Assembly (NCBI GenBank): GCA_031553035.1
Contig: JAVBLY010000001.1
Coordinates: 1 to 64,000, forward strand
Origin: JAVBLY01 sp031553035
GTDB taxonomy: Bacteria; Bacillota; Clostridia; Peptostreptococcales; Anaerovoracaceae
Length of the DNA stretch: 64,000 nucleotides
Direction of reading: 5' to 3'
Both the position numbers and the translations under genes were made by a program. Within the stretch, counting starts at the first letter, position 1, and the number at the start of each line of letters is the position of its first letter. Below are positions 20,986 through 30,437 of the stretch, piece after piece. Under the pieces are notes generated by a model. That model was not told the origin of the DNA, made no database searches, and worked only from the letters and a program-made list of their open reading frames with translations.

Positions 20986-23306
20986 GCGGAATCCTCCGTT
21001 GGTTTAGTTGTCATTAACCGGTAAAGCTCTGTATTAGTAGGAAATTTATTAACAAAAGGAACAAGCGAACTGCCATATTTAATTAACCCATGACCTGCTT
21101 CAGCATTAGTAATATAGCTTAGCTGTTCATCAGATATATTTAGAAGTCTTGCAAGATCTACCCGGTCACTAGCTGCTTGATTAAGCATGACGATAAACTC
21201 GCTGTTAGATAGCATTGTGCTTGCGAGAACTGAATCAAGCAGGTACTCTACATTCTGCGTAATTGCAGTAGGGAAGGCATTTCTTTTTCTGAACCTTCTC
21301 CAGGCAGAATTGAAGAATGCACCACTATGTTCATTTTCAAATACTACATGAAACTCATCTAGGAAAATATGCGTCCTGATTCCTTTCTTCCAGTTCTCCG
21401 TGACGCGATTGATCATTGCATCAGTGATAACAAGAAGCCCCATTGTTTTGAGCTGTTTACCAAGATCCATAATGTCGTATACCACCATCCGGTTTTGCAC
21501 ATCTACATTAGTTGGATATGCAAATGCATCAAGTGTTCCGGATGTAAATAACTCCAGGGATAGGGCAAGTTCTTTTGCTTCGGGTTCGGGCTGAGATTTT
21601 AGTTTGTCATATAAGGTAAACAGGGTAGGAGCCTCCGCACCTTTAATATAGTCTTTATAGACAGCTTCTGTGCATCTATCAATTATGCTTCTTTGCTTTG
21701 GTCCAAGCCCGTCTTTATCAAGCTGCTCAAATAAAGATAAAACGAATTCTGATTTATCTATAACCGGATTTGCACTGTCACCGTATCCATCAACCATATC
21801 AAGTGCATTGATATGATCTTCACTACCTGCTGCTATCCTTATGACTTCTCCGCCAAGTGCACCAATCAGTGAAGCATACTCTCTTTCAGGATCGCAAATA
21901 AGAATGTCGTCTTCGGTTGAAAGTGCAATGAATGTGATCAGTTCTTTTGCAGAAAATGATTTACCTGCTCCAGGTACTCCGAGTAAGAATGCATTGGGGT
22001 TAAGCAGATTTTCCTTGTTGCACATTATGAGATTTCTTGAGATAGCATTTTCCCCAAAGAACACGCCACCTGAATCCATGATCTCCTGGACACGGTAAGG
22101 CATAAGAACAGCAAGGCTTTCTGTTGTTAGTGTACGAAGTGCATTTATTTTTCTAACGCCAATGGGAAGTGCTGTATTGAGTCCATCCATCTGCTGAAAC
22201 TTGAGGGTAGCAAGTTGGCATAAGTGTTTTCTGGCGGTAGTAAGAATTGCTTCTGTATTATTATCAAGCTCTTCTTTGGTATCAGCAGTATGAACCAACG
22301 TAAGAACTGAGAACATCATTCGTTGATCCCTTGTTGTAAGATCGTCAAGAAATTCTTTTGATTCTTTGCGTTGCTGCTCCATATCGTAAGGCACGACAGC
22401 GGAAAAATTGTTATTTTGATTTTGCCGTCTTTGCCAATTTGTAATGTTTGTTTCAACCCCAAGCAGACGATTCTCGACCTCTCTTACAGCTTCATCGGTG
22501 GGAATGGGGATTATATCAATGCTCATCATTAGATTTGAGCTGATATTCGTAAGTTCAGAGATCATAGTATCCTTGATATATGAAGCATAATCTTTAAGAA
22601 AAAGTACGCGTCCGTATCTATCTCCCATAGTAAAATGATCATTTTCAAATTCAAATGTATCCGGGCAAATATAGTCTTTAAAATCATGCCCTTTTTTCAT
22701 TGTGAATACTTGATCAAAATGAAAATCTGTTTCTTCTCCAGTTCTATAGAAATCATGAAGTAGTCTAAGTTTTTCAGTAGCATCTAGTTCATGACATTTA
22801 GATCCAAGTCTTTTAAGATGCGTGGTTAGATCTGTACTCACCCTATTAAAATAGATCCTCGCTTCCTTTATATTCTTTTTAACAACAGAAAATGTCAAAT
22901 AAAGTTCTCTGATCATACTGTCATTGCCATCGATTTTACGAAGCAGCATATCATTATATTCTTTTCTGTAGATATCCAAACCATCGCCTTTTTCTGATAT
23001 CAGTATCTCCTTTTCAAAATCTGAGCGATTCAGTTTGCGATGCACTATGGTGATCTTGCTGGTCGCTCCGGAATCGAAGCTATTTAGAAGCTCGCTGTAG
23101 TCAAGGAACATAGTGCTTTTGTCTTCCCGGGATGCAACAGCATAGTTGATGTCGGTGAACTTAAATGTCTTTGAATACTTATTGTCACTGACGAGAAATA
23201 TTCCGTCATCCCAAATCCTTTTTATCGGTATGGTCTGCTGCACGCCCTTTGGAACTACAAACTTTTCTTTCTCCTGCTTTGTCATATTACGCATTGTTTT
23301 TATCAT
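20967..23306 (-). CDS. VirB4-like type IV secretion ATPase
   Basis: 779 residues. Walker A GVPGAGKS lies near residue 440 and Walker B IFLDEFH near 648, with the later segment AITQNVEYLL. VirB4 ATPases energise assembly of the mating channel at the cytoplasmic membrane face. GAGGAAG before ATG 23306 fits the start, which overlaps the PrgI gene by 20 bp. The length is normal for TrsE/TraE-type proteins of Gram-positive ICEs. Confidence 0.94.
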   Translation of the reverse strand: MIKTMRNMTKQEKEKFVVPKGVQQTIPIKRIWDDGIFLVSDNKYSKTFKFTDINYAVASREDKSTMFLDYSELLNSFDSGATSKITIVHRKLNRSDFEKEILISEKGDGLDIYRKEYNDMLLRKIDGNDSMIRELYLTFSVVKKNIKEARIYFNRVSTDLTTHLKRLGSKCHELDATEKLRLLHDFYRTGEETDFHFDQVFTMKKGHDFKDYICPDTFEFENDHFTMGDRYGRVLFLKDYASYIKDTMISELTNISSNLMMSIDIIPIPTDEAVREVENRLLGVETNITNWQRRQNQNNNFSAVVPYDMEQQRKESKEFLDDLTTRDQRMMFSVLTLVHTADTKEELDNNTEAILTTARKHLCQLATLKFQQMDGLNTALPIGVRKINALRTLTTESLAVLMPYRVQEIMDSGGVFFGENAISRNLIMCNKENLLNPNAFLLGVPGAGKSFSAKELITFIALSTEDDILICDPEREYASLIGALGGEVIRIAAGSEDHINALDMVDGYGDSANPVIDKSEFVLSLFEQLDKDGLGPKQRSIIDRCTEAVYKDYIKGAEAPTLFTLYDKLKSQPEPEAKELALSLELFTSGTLDAFAYPTNVDVQNRMVVYDIMDLGKQLKTMGLLVITDAMINRVTENWKKGIRTHIFLDEFHVVFENEHSGAFFNSAWRRFRKRNAFPTAITQNVEYLLDSVLASTMLSNSEFIVMLNQAASDRVDLARLLNISDEQLSYITNAEAGHGLIKYGSSLVPFVNKFPTNTELYRLMTTKPTEDSAWMTKR

Positions 23307-23679
23307 TAATTCTTCCTCTCTTATTAATCATCGTTTTTCTTTTCTTCGCATCATATAAACCTCTAACTGCTTCATAGTAGATATTTGTTGGATAGAAGCA
23401 AAGCCTTTTGGGAATGAGCAGGACTGAACGTATCCATGCCCATATGAACTGCTCAGCTGTCATACCGTGATACTTAATAAATCCAACTGCCCCGAAAGGG
23501 GCAGCCCCAATAATACATAGCCAGGAAACGGTTTCAAGATTTAAGAATGGTATGGTCAGGAAATATAAGGCTACTGCCACGCCGCATGCCAGCACAGAAA
23601 AAATGAACTGCCTTAGTGACAGTCCAAAGAACATTGATTCAGTATAATTTCTGATCTCTCTATTTATTTTTACTTCCAT
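23287..23679 (-). CDS. PrgI-family membrane protein (VirB3-like)
   Basis: 130 residues with two membrane helices (about 22-44 and 48-68) and a basic C-terminus. The pattern VKINREIRNYTESMFFGLSL at the start, and the position directly before virB4, are those of PrgI proteins, the Gram-positive counterpart of VirB3. Probably an inner-membrane component that anchors VirB4. Confidence 0.88.
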   Translation of the reverse strand: MEVKINREIRNYTESMFFGLSLRQFIFSVLACGVAVALYFLTIPFLNLETVSWLCIIGAAPFGAVGFIKYHGMTAEQFIWAWIRSVLLIPKRLCFYPTNIYYEAVRGLYDAKKRKTMINKRGRINDKNNA

Positions 23680-23692
23680 ATTTTTATTCCTC

Positions 23693-24532
23693 CTATAGTC
23701 CCATCATTTCACGGACTACTCTATCTGCCATCTTTATCGCGCCTACAAGGATTAACATATTAAAGATTAGTTCTCCAATATACGACCATACTTGCGTCAC
23801 CGCACTGGCTGCACTATCTACGGCAGGTGGCGACGAAGCAAAGAGCGAAAATATAATGCAGGCAAGTACGATAATTGCTCCTTCAAGACAGACGGCAGCA
23901 TAGCTTTTAAGAAAGCTGATACCCATGAATTGGGATGGTTCTCCAGCAAATGAAGAAAGCGGAATAGGTGCAATGGCAGTATACATATAGATCTTGAAAA
24001 ATCGCCCATACACACTAAGTATCATGACAAATGACAGGATAGTGATAAAAAGACTCCCAATCAATGTAACAGCCCAAAGTGGTATAGATTCCAAGAAACT
24101 TGTATTTTCAATAGAGTTTATTATTTCTGTAGGCAGGACTGTATTTTTACCTTTTCCAAAACCTGCGTTTAGCATGATCGTAGAGATCATGCCTTGCACA
24201 ATGGTAAATAGCGTAAGCATTAATTCAAGGCCGTATGTAACAACACCTTTCGCTATCACAAATCTTATAAATACTTTTAACGCTACTTCCGGTCGTTTCA
24301 TTTCTGCAAAACTTCCACATGTTTTGACAATACCGACGAGAAAGAATAGGACCAGAAGAGCAAGTCCGATTGCTTGCAATGCTCCATGGATTGATACGAT
24401 TGCTGACCATATACCACCACCTTTAAATGTAGTAGGAGATTGAGTGACAAGCTGCCAGATTTCGGTTAGCTTATCATCCCAGGTTGAGAGTGCATTTTTT
24501 AAATTCCCAACAATCCAATTTTCGGATGCCAT
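23693..24532 (-). CDS. VirB6/TrbL-like multi-pass channel protein
   Basis: 279 residues from ATG 24532 (GGTG 6 nt upstream); a GTG 3 codons earlier is possible. Six to seven hydrophobic segments, including IGLALLVLFFLVGIV, and two near the C-terminus. The size, topology and place between prgI and the Maff2-like gene match the TrbL/VirB6-type conjugation channel protein of Tn1549-like ICEs. Confidence 0.82.
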   Translation of the reverse strand: MASENWIVGNLKNALSTWDDKLTEIWQLVTQSPTTFKGGGIWSAIVSIHGALQAIGLALLVLFFLVGIVKTCGSFAEMKRPEVALKVFIRFVIAKGVVTYGLELMLTLFTIVQGMISTIMLNAGFGKGKNTVLPTEIINSIENTSFLESIPLWAVTLIGSLFITILSFVMILSVYGRFFKIYMYTAIAPIPLSSFAGEPSQFMGISFLKSYAAVCLEGAIIVLACIIFSLFASSPPAVDSAASAVTQVWSYIGELIFNMLILVGAIKMADRVVREMMGL

Positions 24533-24550
24533 AATTTTCACCTTCTTTCA

Positions 24551-24892
24551 TCATGTGATCATCCCAAGGATCTCTTTAGCAAATGTAATAACTATGCCTC
24601 CTGCTAGTGTCAGAAATCCGTTGGCTCTTTGACTTGGATCGTGAGATTTAAGAGATAACCCAACCTGCACAATTCCAAATCCTAATAATATTAATCCGAT
24701 CGCTCTGATCAGTCCAAATATAAATGTACTGAGTTTATTAACGCTGGCAATAGGATCTGCTGCTGCGTAGGTATAAGTGATGCAGATCGTAAATACGATA
24801 ACGAGCACCACATATAAAAGAAATAGAAAAAAGAGAATTCCACGGTTTGGAAACTCTCCCAGTTCTTTTTTATTAAGTTGTTTTTGAGTCAT
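24551..24892 (-). CDS. Maff2-family small membrane protein (VirB2-like position)
   Basis: 113 residues: a first hydrophobic helix (about 19-43), ending in an AAADPIA segment like a signal-peptidase site, then a second helix pair (FIFGLIRAIGLILLGFG, later GGIVITFAKEIL). This is the pattern of Maff2 proteins in Clostridial ICEs and resembles two-helix pilins of VirB2 type. It overlaps virD4 by 4 bp. The pilin role is inference. Confidence 0.8.
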   Translation of the reverse strand: MTQKQLNKKELGEFPNRGILFFLFLLYVVLVIVFTICITYTYAAADPIASVNKLSTFIFGLIRAIGLILLGFGIVQVGLSLKSHDPSQRANGFLTLAGGIVITFAKEILGMIT

Positions 24893-26691
24893 TGTTTTTT
24901 CCTTTCTTTACTAATAAATTCAAGCTGAAGATCCTCTTCGGAAAGCAATTCATAATTATTCGCCTCCTCTGGGATATCAAATGTCATTTGATCGTCACTG
25001 TCAGCATATTCGATAGTTGCAACAGAATGGTTTGTTTCATAATGAGAATAACTTTCGCCATTACCATCAGGTGTAATTGATACGTTAGGATGCTTTAAAA
25101 TATCATACTTTAGATCCATAATTGCCCGTTCACCTCTAATGAAAAGTAATGCAAACTTGTTGTCAAGAAGCCTCACTTCATCCGGTGTCATGAGTTCCCT
25201 TCCAGTATTTTGATAATTTGTATTATAGTTTCCACTCCTTCCTGTACTTTTCCCATAAGTATTTGTATCAATTGTTTGTTTTCCAAGAAGCTCAGAGACA
25301 TATTTATGAGTACTCTGCTCATTTCCTCCAAGATAAACGAATTCATCACAATTGCCTATTAGAGCTTCCCATTCTTTTTCAAATAGTGCTTTTAATGCAG
25401 CTATGTTTTGCAGGATTATTGAAGCTGATACTTCACGGGATCTCATCGTTGCTAAAATTTTTGACCAGTCTTCAGGCAAGCTGACATTGGCAAACTCATC
25501 CATTATAAAATGAACATGCATGGGAAGTTTACCGCCATATATATGATCGGCTGTATAAAATAGCTGCTGAAACAATTGAGTATATAAAATGGTAACGAGA
25601 AAATTAAAACTGGTGTCATTATCAGGAATGAGGGCAAACAAAGCGACTTTCTTTTCTCCCATTGATGCTAGATTTAGATCATCTGTAACAGTAAGCTTTG
25701 CGAGACTTTCAAGATTGAATTTTTCCAATCTCGATGCAAGTGTGATCTGGATAGATTTTAAAGTCTTTCCCGAACCTGAATGATAATCGTGATAATACTT
25801 TAAGGCGACGTGCTCTGGATCTTTCATCTCAAGCCTGTCAAAGAGTATGTCCAGTATGCTTTTATAATCATCGTCATCTTCTTTAACGTTTCCAGCCCGC
25901 AGCAGCTCCATGACCATTTCAAAGTTTTGTTCTTCAGGAGGGGCTTCGTATTTTAGGTAGAAAATGAGCGCAAGCAGTAACATGGAAGCTGCTGTATCCC
26001 AAAATGGATCCTGAGATTGTGCACCCTTTGGGGTAGTAGCTTTAAATAGATTTGTTACAAGTTTCTGAACATCATTATCATTATCTAAATATTTAAAAGG
26101 GTTATAGCAATGGGATCTATGCATATTGATAAGATCCAAGACCTTTACATCATATCCTTTTTCTTTTAATAGATGTCCTGTGTCTCTGAGGATCTCTCCC
26201 TTTGGATCAAGAATTACAAGAGAACAGTTTGCCTGCATGACATTTGGTTTCGCATAGAATCTTGTCTTACCGGCGCCGGATCCACCACATATCAATACAT
26301 TCAAATTACGTCTGTGCTTTTTTGCATCAAAGCCGATGCGAACATTTTGAGTTAGAATAATATTTTCGTTAAGCCTCTTATCTTGATACTTTTTATTGAT
26401 AAACGCCGGGTCTCCCCATTTAGCGGAACCGTGTTCTTCTCCTTTACGATAATTTCTTCTGGTGGCATAATAAATACCAATAGTCATGGCATAAGCAAAT
26501 AAAAAAAGAAGGACAGCTTTTATACTATCCTCCGAAAATTTGACTTTTAATGGGTGATCTATTGCATATGTCATAGACGTTATAATTTCTTCCGGACCAT
26601 CGCGAGGAAGGGGAGCAAGCAGTAGTGCAAGCCAAATAGTTAGCAGTGCTCCTATAGAAATAAGGATATATGAACTTAATTTATCTTTCAC
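24889..26691 (-). CDS. VirD4-like type IV coupling protein
   Basis: 600 residues. Two N-terminal membrane helices (about 8-30 and 58-76), Walker A GGSGAGKT at 136-143 and Walker B (FIMDEFAN) near 397. Coupling proteins bring the relaxase-DNA complex to the channel. The GTG start at 26691 is supported by AAAGGA 8 nt upstream. It overlaps its neighbours on both sides, which shows tight operon structure. Confidence 0.94.
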   Translation of the reverse strand: MKDKLSSYILISIGALLTIWLALLLAPLPRDGPEEIITSMTYAIDHPLKVKFSEDSIKAVLLFLFAYAMTIGIYYATRRNYRKGEEHGSAKWGDPAFINKKYQDKRLNENIILTQNVRIGFDAKKHRRNLNVLICGGSGAGKTRFYAKPNVMQANCSLVILDPKGEILRDTGHLLKEKGYDVKVLDLINMHRSHCYNPFKYLDNDNDVQKLVTNLFKATTPKGAQSQDPFWDTAASMLLLALIFYLKYEAPPEEQNFEMVMELLRAGNVKEDDDDYKSILDILFDRLEMKDPEHVALKYYHDYHSGSGKTLKSIQITLASRLEKFNLESLAKLTVTDDLNLASMGEKKVALFALIPDNDTSFNFLVTILYTQLFQQLFYTADHIYGGKLPMHVHFIMDEFANVSLPEDWSKILATMRSREVSASIILQNIAALKALFEKEWEALIGNCDEFVYLGGNEQSTHKYVSELLGKQTIDTNTYGKSTGRSGNYNTNYQNTGRELMTPDEVRLLDNKFALLFIRGERAIMDLKYDILKHPNVSITPDGNGESYSHYETNHSVATIEYADSDDQMTFDIPEEANNYELLSEEDLQLEFISKERKKQ

Positions 26692-26887
26692 TTTCTATAT
26701 CCTTTCTCTCATTTTTATATGGAGCATCCGCAACTTTTATCAGAACTTCATCGACAAGTGCAGTGGATTCGTTGTTTTTTAGAAGTTCATTCCTCTTACA
26801 ATTAAGGGAATCGAAGACTATTCCATGCTCATATCTATCAAGCTTCAGTACTCGCTTTTTTTCTTTTGTAATATCCATATTCATCAT
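26681..26887 (-). CDS. Small protein of the transfer operon, function unknown
   Basis: 68 residues, charged, no membrane segment. GGAG 7 nt before ATG 26887. It overlaps virD4 by 11 bp and the ArdC-like gene by 4 bp, which argues that it is real. The motif LDRYEHGIVFDSLN followed by a helix and a LVDEVLIKVADAP end resembles a small conserved protein seen at the same place in related ICEs, as far as I recall. No function can be assigned. Confidence 0.7.
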   Translation of the reverse strand: MMNMDITKEKKRVLKLDRYEHGIVFDSLNCKRNELLKNNESTALVDEVLIKVADAPYKNERKDIESER

Positions 26888-27792
26888 CTTGATTCTCCGC
26901 GGTCATTTTCATCTTTGTTTTGTTCAGCCTCGAAGACTTTATACATACTCTCTGAAATGGAATTAACGATATCTCTTATCTTTGAAAGCTCTTCTCTAAT
27001 TTCTGCCGGACTATCCTTGTCAAAATAGTCTTTCGCTTCGGAAAAATCGTACTTATCTGTATTGATTCCATTTTGTTTGCAGAGTATATATGAGGTGCTG
27101 TAAGCATATATCTCATTACTAAATCGATCATATGCTATATTTCCATCTGCCATGTATGCATGAGCTACTTCATTTGATAAAGCTCTGAATAGATCATCTA
27201 CCTGTAAACCTTTCTGAACAGATATAATTATTCTTTGTGGATCATAGGCTGCTAGCATGTTATTATCGATATTTTCGACAGCTTCAATTTTTGCAGGACA
27301 TTTATTTACTAAAGCTTTAATAAGTGTGAGTTCATTTGATAGAACCAGTTTTTCATCTCTTTGTTTTGCCGTGGTTTGCGAAATATCAAATACTTTGACA
27401 GCATCGTAGCCAACGCCTATTGAACCATCATCACGTTTATATTCGTTGCCGGGCTTTAAGATATAAAAACCCTTTTCATTTTTTCTTATCCTGACGTGAT
27501 TTTCTTTCCAATAATCAAATTCTCCAATTCTGCTTGCATCCGGTTTTTGCGACATAATAAGAAGAGCATTACCTACCGTGTACCTGGGGAATTTGGCTTG
27601 TACATCAAGATACTGCTGAAACTTAGAAGGGTCATTTAGTGATTCTGCTGCTTTATCAGAAATATTATATACTTCTTCTCTGATAGCTTTCTTTTTTTCG
27701 CTCCAAGCCTCTTTATCAAAAGTTCCAGAATCCATTCCTGGATCGACATCAACAGCATTGCCATTAAGAATATCATCAAAATTATTTGTCAT
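26884..27792 (-). CDS. ArdC-like antirestriction protein with degenerate peptidase site
   Basis: 302 residues. Residues 35-140 match the ArdC N-terminal domain (YTVGNALLIMSQKP, then KNEKGFYILKPG), which binds single-stranded DNA and protects incoming DNA in conjugation. A peptidase-like helix follows, but the zinc motif HExxH reads NEVAH, so the first ligand is lost and hydrolysis is unlikely. The C-terminal 80 residues are acidic and helical. The start codon has only a weak ribosome site. It probably acts in the recipient on the entering strand. Confidence 0.75.
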   Translation of the reverse strand: MTNNFDDILNGNAVDVDPGMDSGTFDKEAWSEKKKAIREEVYNISDKAAESLNDPSKFQQYLDVQAKFPRYTVGNALLIMSQKPDASRIGEFDYWKENHVRIRKNEKGFYILKPGNEYKRDDGSIGVGYDAVKVFDISQTTAKQRDEKLVLSNELTLIKALVNKCPAKIEAVENIDNNMLAAYDPQRIIISVQKGLQVDDLFRALSNEVAHAYMADGNIAYDRFSNEIYAYSTSYILCKQNGINTDKYDFSEAKDYFDKDSPAEIREELSKIRDIVNSISESMYKVFEAEQNKDENDRGESR

Positions 27793-27795
27793 TTT

Positions 27796-28557
27796 TTATC
27801 TCACTTTCTTTTTCTCTTTGCGGTTTGTATTACTCATAAGAGAAATATCTTCTATCATTCTGTCATCCCGTTTTTGTGATTTGGGATCTTCACGCGATTT
27901 TTCAATTTCTTTGATCTCTTGTCGTACGGGCTTTCTTTCTGATTTAGTAGTAATCCGTTCTCCGCTCTTTTTCGTCTTTGATGATGGCTCGGATGGATGA
28001 GATCTCCCCATCTTCGCCACCTGAGGGTTTTCGGGTGCGTTTTGCTCCTTCTTAGTCGGCTTTATATTAAGATCATCGAGCAGCTTATCATCGATTGAAA
28101 CTTCGGGAATATCTTTACTTGGTGTATCCATCGGTTTATCAGATTTGCTTTTCTCGATATCTTTTATAACTGAAGCTGTATCTATAACGCCGTAATTAAA
28201 TCTTTCTACTATTCGATTTATCTTCGGAGCATCTTCGGCCCGGACCATAATATCTACCATTTTGTCCGGACTTTTATTTTTATCGCGAAGTGCACAATAA
28301 AGAACACCATACCTCTTTGCTTCTTTGGTGAACTCTTTTAAATCATTTTCCATTACGGTATAAACTTTTAGTGGTTTTTCCGACTTGAGCATATTAACAA
28401 GCCTGGTTTTCCCTTTAGTCTTCTCCTGATCCTTTAGGATCGTATACAGCATGATTGTAATATTTTTTGCAGCATGCCCCGAGATCCGTGCTGTTACCTC
28501 AAGTCCTTGTAATGACATCCTTAAGATTTGTTCTGCTGCATCACCGTTGTTGTACAA
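27796..28557 (-). CDS. PcfB/DUF3801 family conjugation protein
   Basis: 253 residues. Residues 1-145 carry the DUF3801/PcfB pattern (GDAAEQILRMSLQGLEVTAR, then GHAAKNI and a YGVLYCALRDK strand). The rest is a basic low-complexity tail. PcfB works with the coupling protein and relaxase in pCF10-type transfer. Translation begins at TTG 28557 with GGAGG 9 nt upstream, inside the end of the relaxase gene (17-bp overlap). Confidence 0.85.
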   Translation of the reverse strand: MYNNGDAAEQILRMSLQGLEVTARISGHAAKNITIMLYTILKDQEKTKGKTRLVNMLKSEKPLKVYTVMENDLKEFTKEAKRYGVLYCALRDKNKSPDKMVDIMVRAEDAPKINRIVERFNYGVIDTASVIKDIEKSKSDKPMDTPSKDIPEVSIDDKLLDDLNIKPTKKEQNAPENPQVAKMGRSHPSEPSSKTKKSGERITTKSERKPVRQEIKEIEKSREDPKSQKRDDRMIEDISLMSNTNRKEKKKVR

Positions 28558-29929
28558 TGTTTTTTACCTCCTTTCCTTTCTCACTTTCATTAACAGTACT
28601 AAGCTTACTTCTCATGGATATAGATCGCTGGTTTATACTGTCACATAGTTTGATTTCTTTTCTTACTTTTTTAAGTTCATTATTGATTATAGCTAGTTCT
28701 GATTTGACTTTCTGATTATCATTAGATGAGTTACATTCTTTTGATAAATTTCTTTTCTCAGATAACAGGACTTTCTTTTGCAAAATCAGATTTGATTTGT
28801 ATGCGGATAGCTGAGCAGTGGTTTCAATACTTTTGCTAGCAATAAACCTGGTTTCTTTAGTAATTTGATCGAGCTTAATAAGATCCTCTTTTAATAAAAA
28901 ATGTATCTGAGCATGTGAAGTTTTTTTCTTTTTAGGAATAACACCTAATTTGAATTGATAATGAAGGTAAAGTCCGTATAGACCGCCGATCTTTTTGAGT
29001 TTCTTTCTTTTAAGACCAATTACTGGTATGAGCTTAGGTTTACTATTTGCCCTCGCAGTCATTTGAGATAGGATGCGGTCAAAGATTGCTGTTTTTGAAT
29101 ATTCATCTCCTAGATTTCGTTCAAGTCTGAAAAACCGTTCTCTGCCTTCTGGTTTTACCGATATGTCTTTGCCAACTTTGATGAGATATCCTTTTTTTCG
29201 AAGATTATAATAAAACTGTTTATCACTCAGTGATAGTTTAATAGCTTCATCGACATCAGCTTTTATAAGGCTTCGCCATGTAGGCTTGCCTTCAGATGCT
29301 GCTTTCCATTCTGCATGGTGCATAGTCTTTCCATACTCGGGATTCTCAATAACAGATAATCCATATTCGCGGCAAAGTGTATCTGAAGCATCTCTCATTT
29401 CCCTATAAGTCTTTTTACACATATTGAATTTTTTGCCATCTACTTTTGATACTGAATTTAACACGAAGTGATTATGGATATGGTTAGCTTTATCAAGATG
29501 TGTAGCAACAATTACCTGAAAGCGATCACCCCATAAATTCCTGGCTAGTTTTACTCCGATCTCATGGGCGAGAGTAGGGGATACTTCCCCTTCAGCAAAG
29601 GATTGATAACCATGAAATGCCACAATGCCATACTTTTTATTAAATTGCTCTTTAACAGCCATCATTTCCGACCTGGCTGTTTCTTTTGAGCACATAACGC
29701 CGGTAACATAGCTTTCGATGGGTTCAGTTTCAGAAGCAATGCTGTTTTCTCGTTTTGTCTTTTGATCTGATATGGCATATTCAATCACATCTGAAAGTGA
29801 CTGCTTATCCTCACCTGGTAAATCATTACTGTTATAGAACTCCGGATTCTCTGTTTTATCTGGATTCTCGACATAGATAACAACTTTTCCTAAGGATCCT
29901 TTTACTCCCCATAATGATGTAGTTGCCAT
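28541..29929 (-). CDS. VirD2-type (MOBP) relaxase
   Basis: 462 residues. Relaxase domain about 1-260, with the three-histidine metal site His144, His150 and His152 (THLDKANHIHNHF) and FHGYQSF near 105-111. It nicks oriT and stays bound to the 5' end through a Tyr. The C-terminal 200 residues are basic and helical/coiled-coil. It overlaps mobC by one base and pcfB by 17 bp. Normal length for the family and no damage seen. Confidence 0.93.
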   Translation of the reverse strand: MATTSLWGVKGSLGKVVIYVENPDKTENPEFYNSNDLPGEDKQSLSDVIEYAISDQKTKRENSIASETEPIESYVTGVMCSKETARSEMMAVKEQFNKKYGIVAFHGYQSFAEGEVSPTLAHEIGVKLARNLWGDRFQVIVATHLDKANHIHNHFVLNSVSKVDGKKFNMCKKTYREMRDASDTLCREYGLSVIENPEYGKTMHHAEWKAASEGKPTWRSLIKADVDEAIKLSLSDKQFYYNLRKKGYLIKVGKDISVKPEGRERFFRLERNLGDEYSKTAIFDRILSQMTARANSKPKLIPVIGLKRKKLKKIGGLYGLYLHYQFKLGVIPKKKKTSHAQIHFLLKEDLIKLDQITKETRFIASKSIETTAQLSAYKSNLILQKKVLLSEKRNLSKECNSSNDNQKVKSELAIINNELKKVRKEIKLCDSINQRSISMRSKLSTVNESEKGKEVKNIVQQR

Positions 29930-30258
29930 TATTTCATCTTCCTTGGAAGGATCATGGCCTCAGTGATCTCATTGATGATATCTGTATATGACTTCATTGC
30001 CTCATCATATCTACTGGCATCAATGACATTTAACACGTGTGCCTTCTTTGCGATCTGGTTTAGGTTATTTCCTACCTGGTAAAGCTGTTCCATCATATGA
30101 TGAAAATCAAGGGGAGGGATCTCATTTGGAACATAGCCATTTATCAGGTGACGTAAGTAGTTCGCTCTGGTGAGGCCACTTTTTTCTAAATTCGCATTTA
30201 GCTTTTTAAGTTCAACATCATTTAACCAAACTTGAATAAGATTATTTCTGCTTCGCAT
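29929..30258 (-). CDS. MobC-like relaxosome accessory protein
   Basis: 109 residues from ATG 30258; an earlier in-frame TTG at 30282 is possible. A ribbon-helix-helix-like N-terminus (VWLNDVELKKLN, later SGLTRANYLRHLI) is followed by the MobC signature QLYQVGNNLNQIAKKAH. MobC opens DNA at oriT for the relaxase. It is first in the transfer operon, directly beside the oriT candidate. Confidence 0.9.
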   Translation of the reverse strand: MRSRNNLIQVWLNDVELKKLNANLEKSGLTRANYLRHLINGYVPNEIPPLDFHHMMEQLYQVGNNLNQIAKKAHVLNVIDASRYDEAMKSYTDIINEITEAMILPRKMK

Positions 30259-30396
30259 TACGATTTCAACCTTTCTTATCAAAGGGGTTTAAGGGGATTT
30301 TCCCCTGACAAGCGGATTTGGTATTACAAATCCAATGCTTGCTGGTAACTAACGACCTTCCTTTGCTGACGCAAAGTGATCACTTGGATAAAAAAT
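30259..30396. other. Candidate oriT region
   Basis: 138 bp upstream of mobC-relaxase, the usual oriT place in MOBP systems, with several inverted repeats: GGGGA/TCCCC (near 30293-30305), GGATTTG/CAAATCC (near 30314-30333), TTTGC/GCAAA (near 30362-30375) and the palindrome AGTGATCACT. The nick site cannot be named by eye. Confidence 0.5.
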
Positions 30397-30420
30397 AAGG
30401 AGCCATTTTCCAGGCTCCTT
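30397..30420 (-). terminator. Terminator of the adhesin gene
   Basis: Perfect 8-bp stem AAGGAGCC/GGCTCCTT (30397-30404, 30413-30420) followed on the minus strand by ATTTTTTA, 18 nt after the adhesin stop. Confidence 0.8.
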
Positions 30421-30437
30421 ACAATACAAATTTATGC

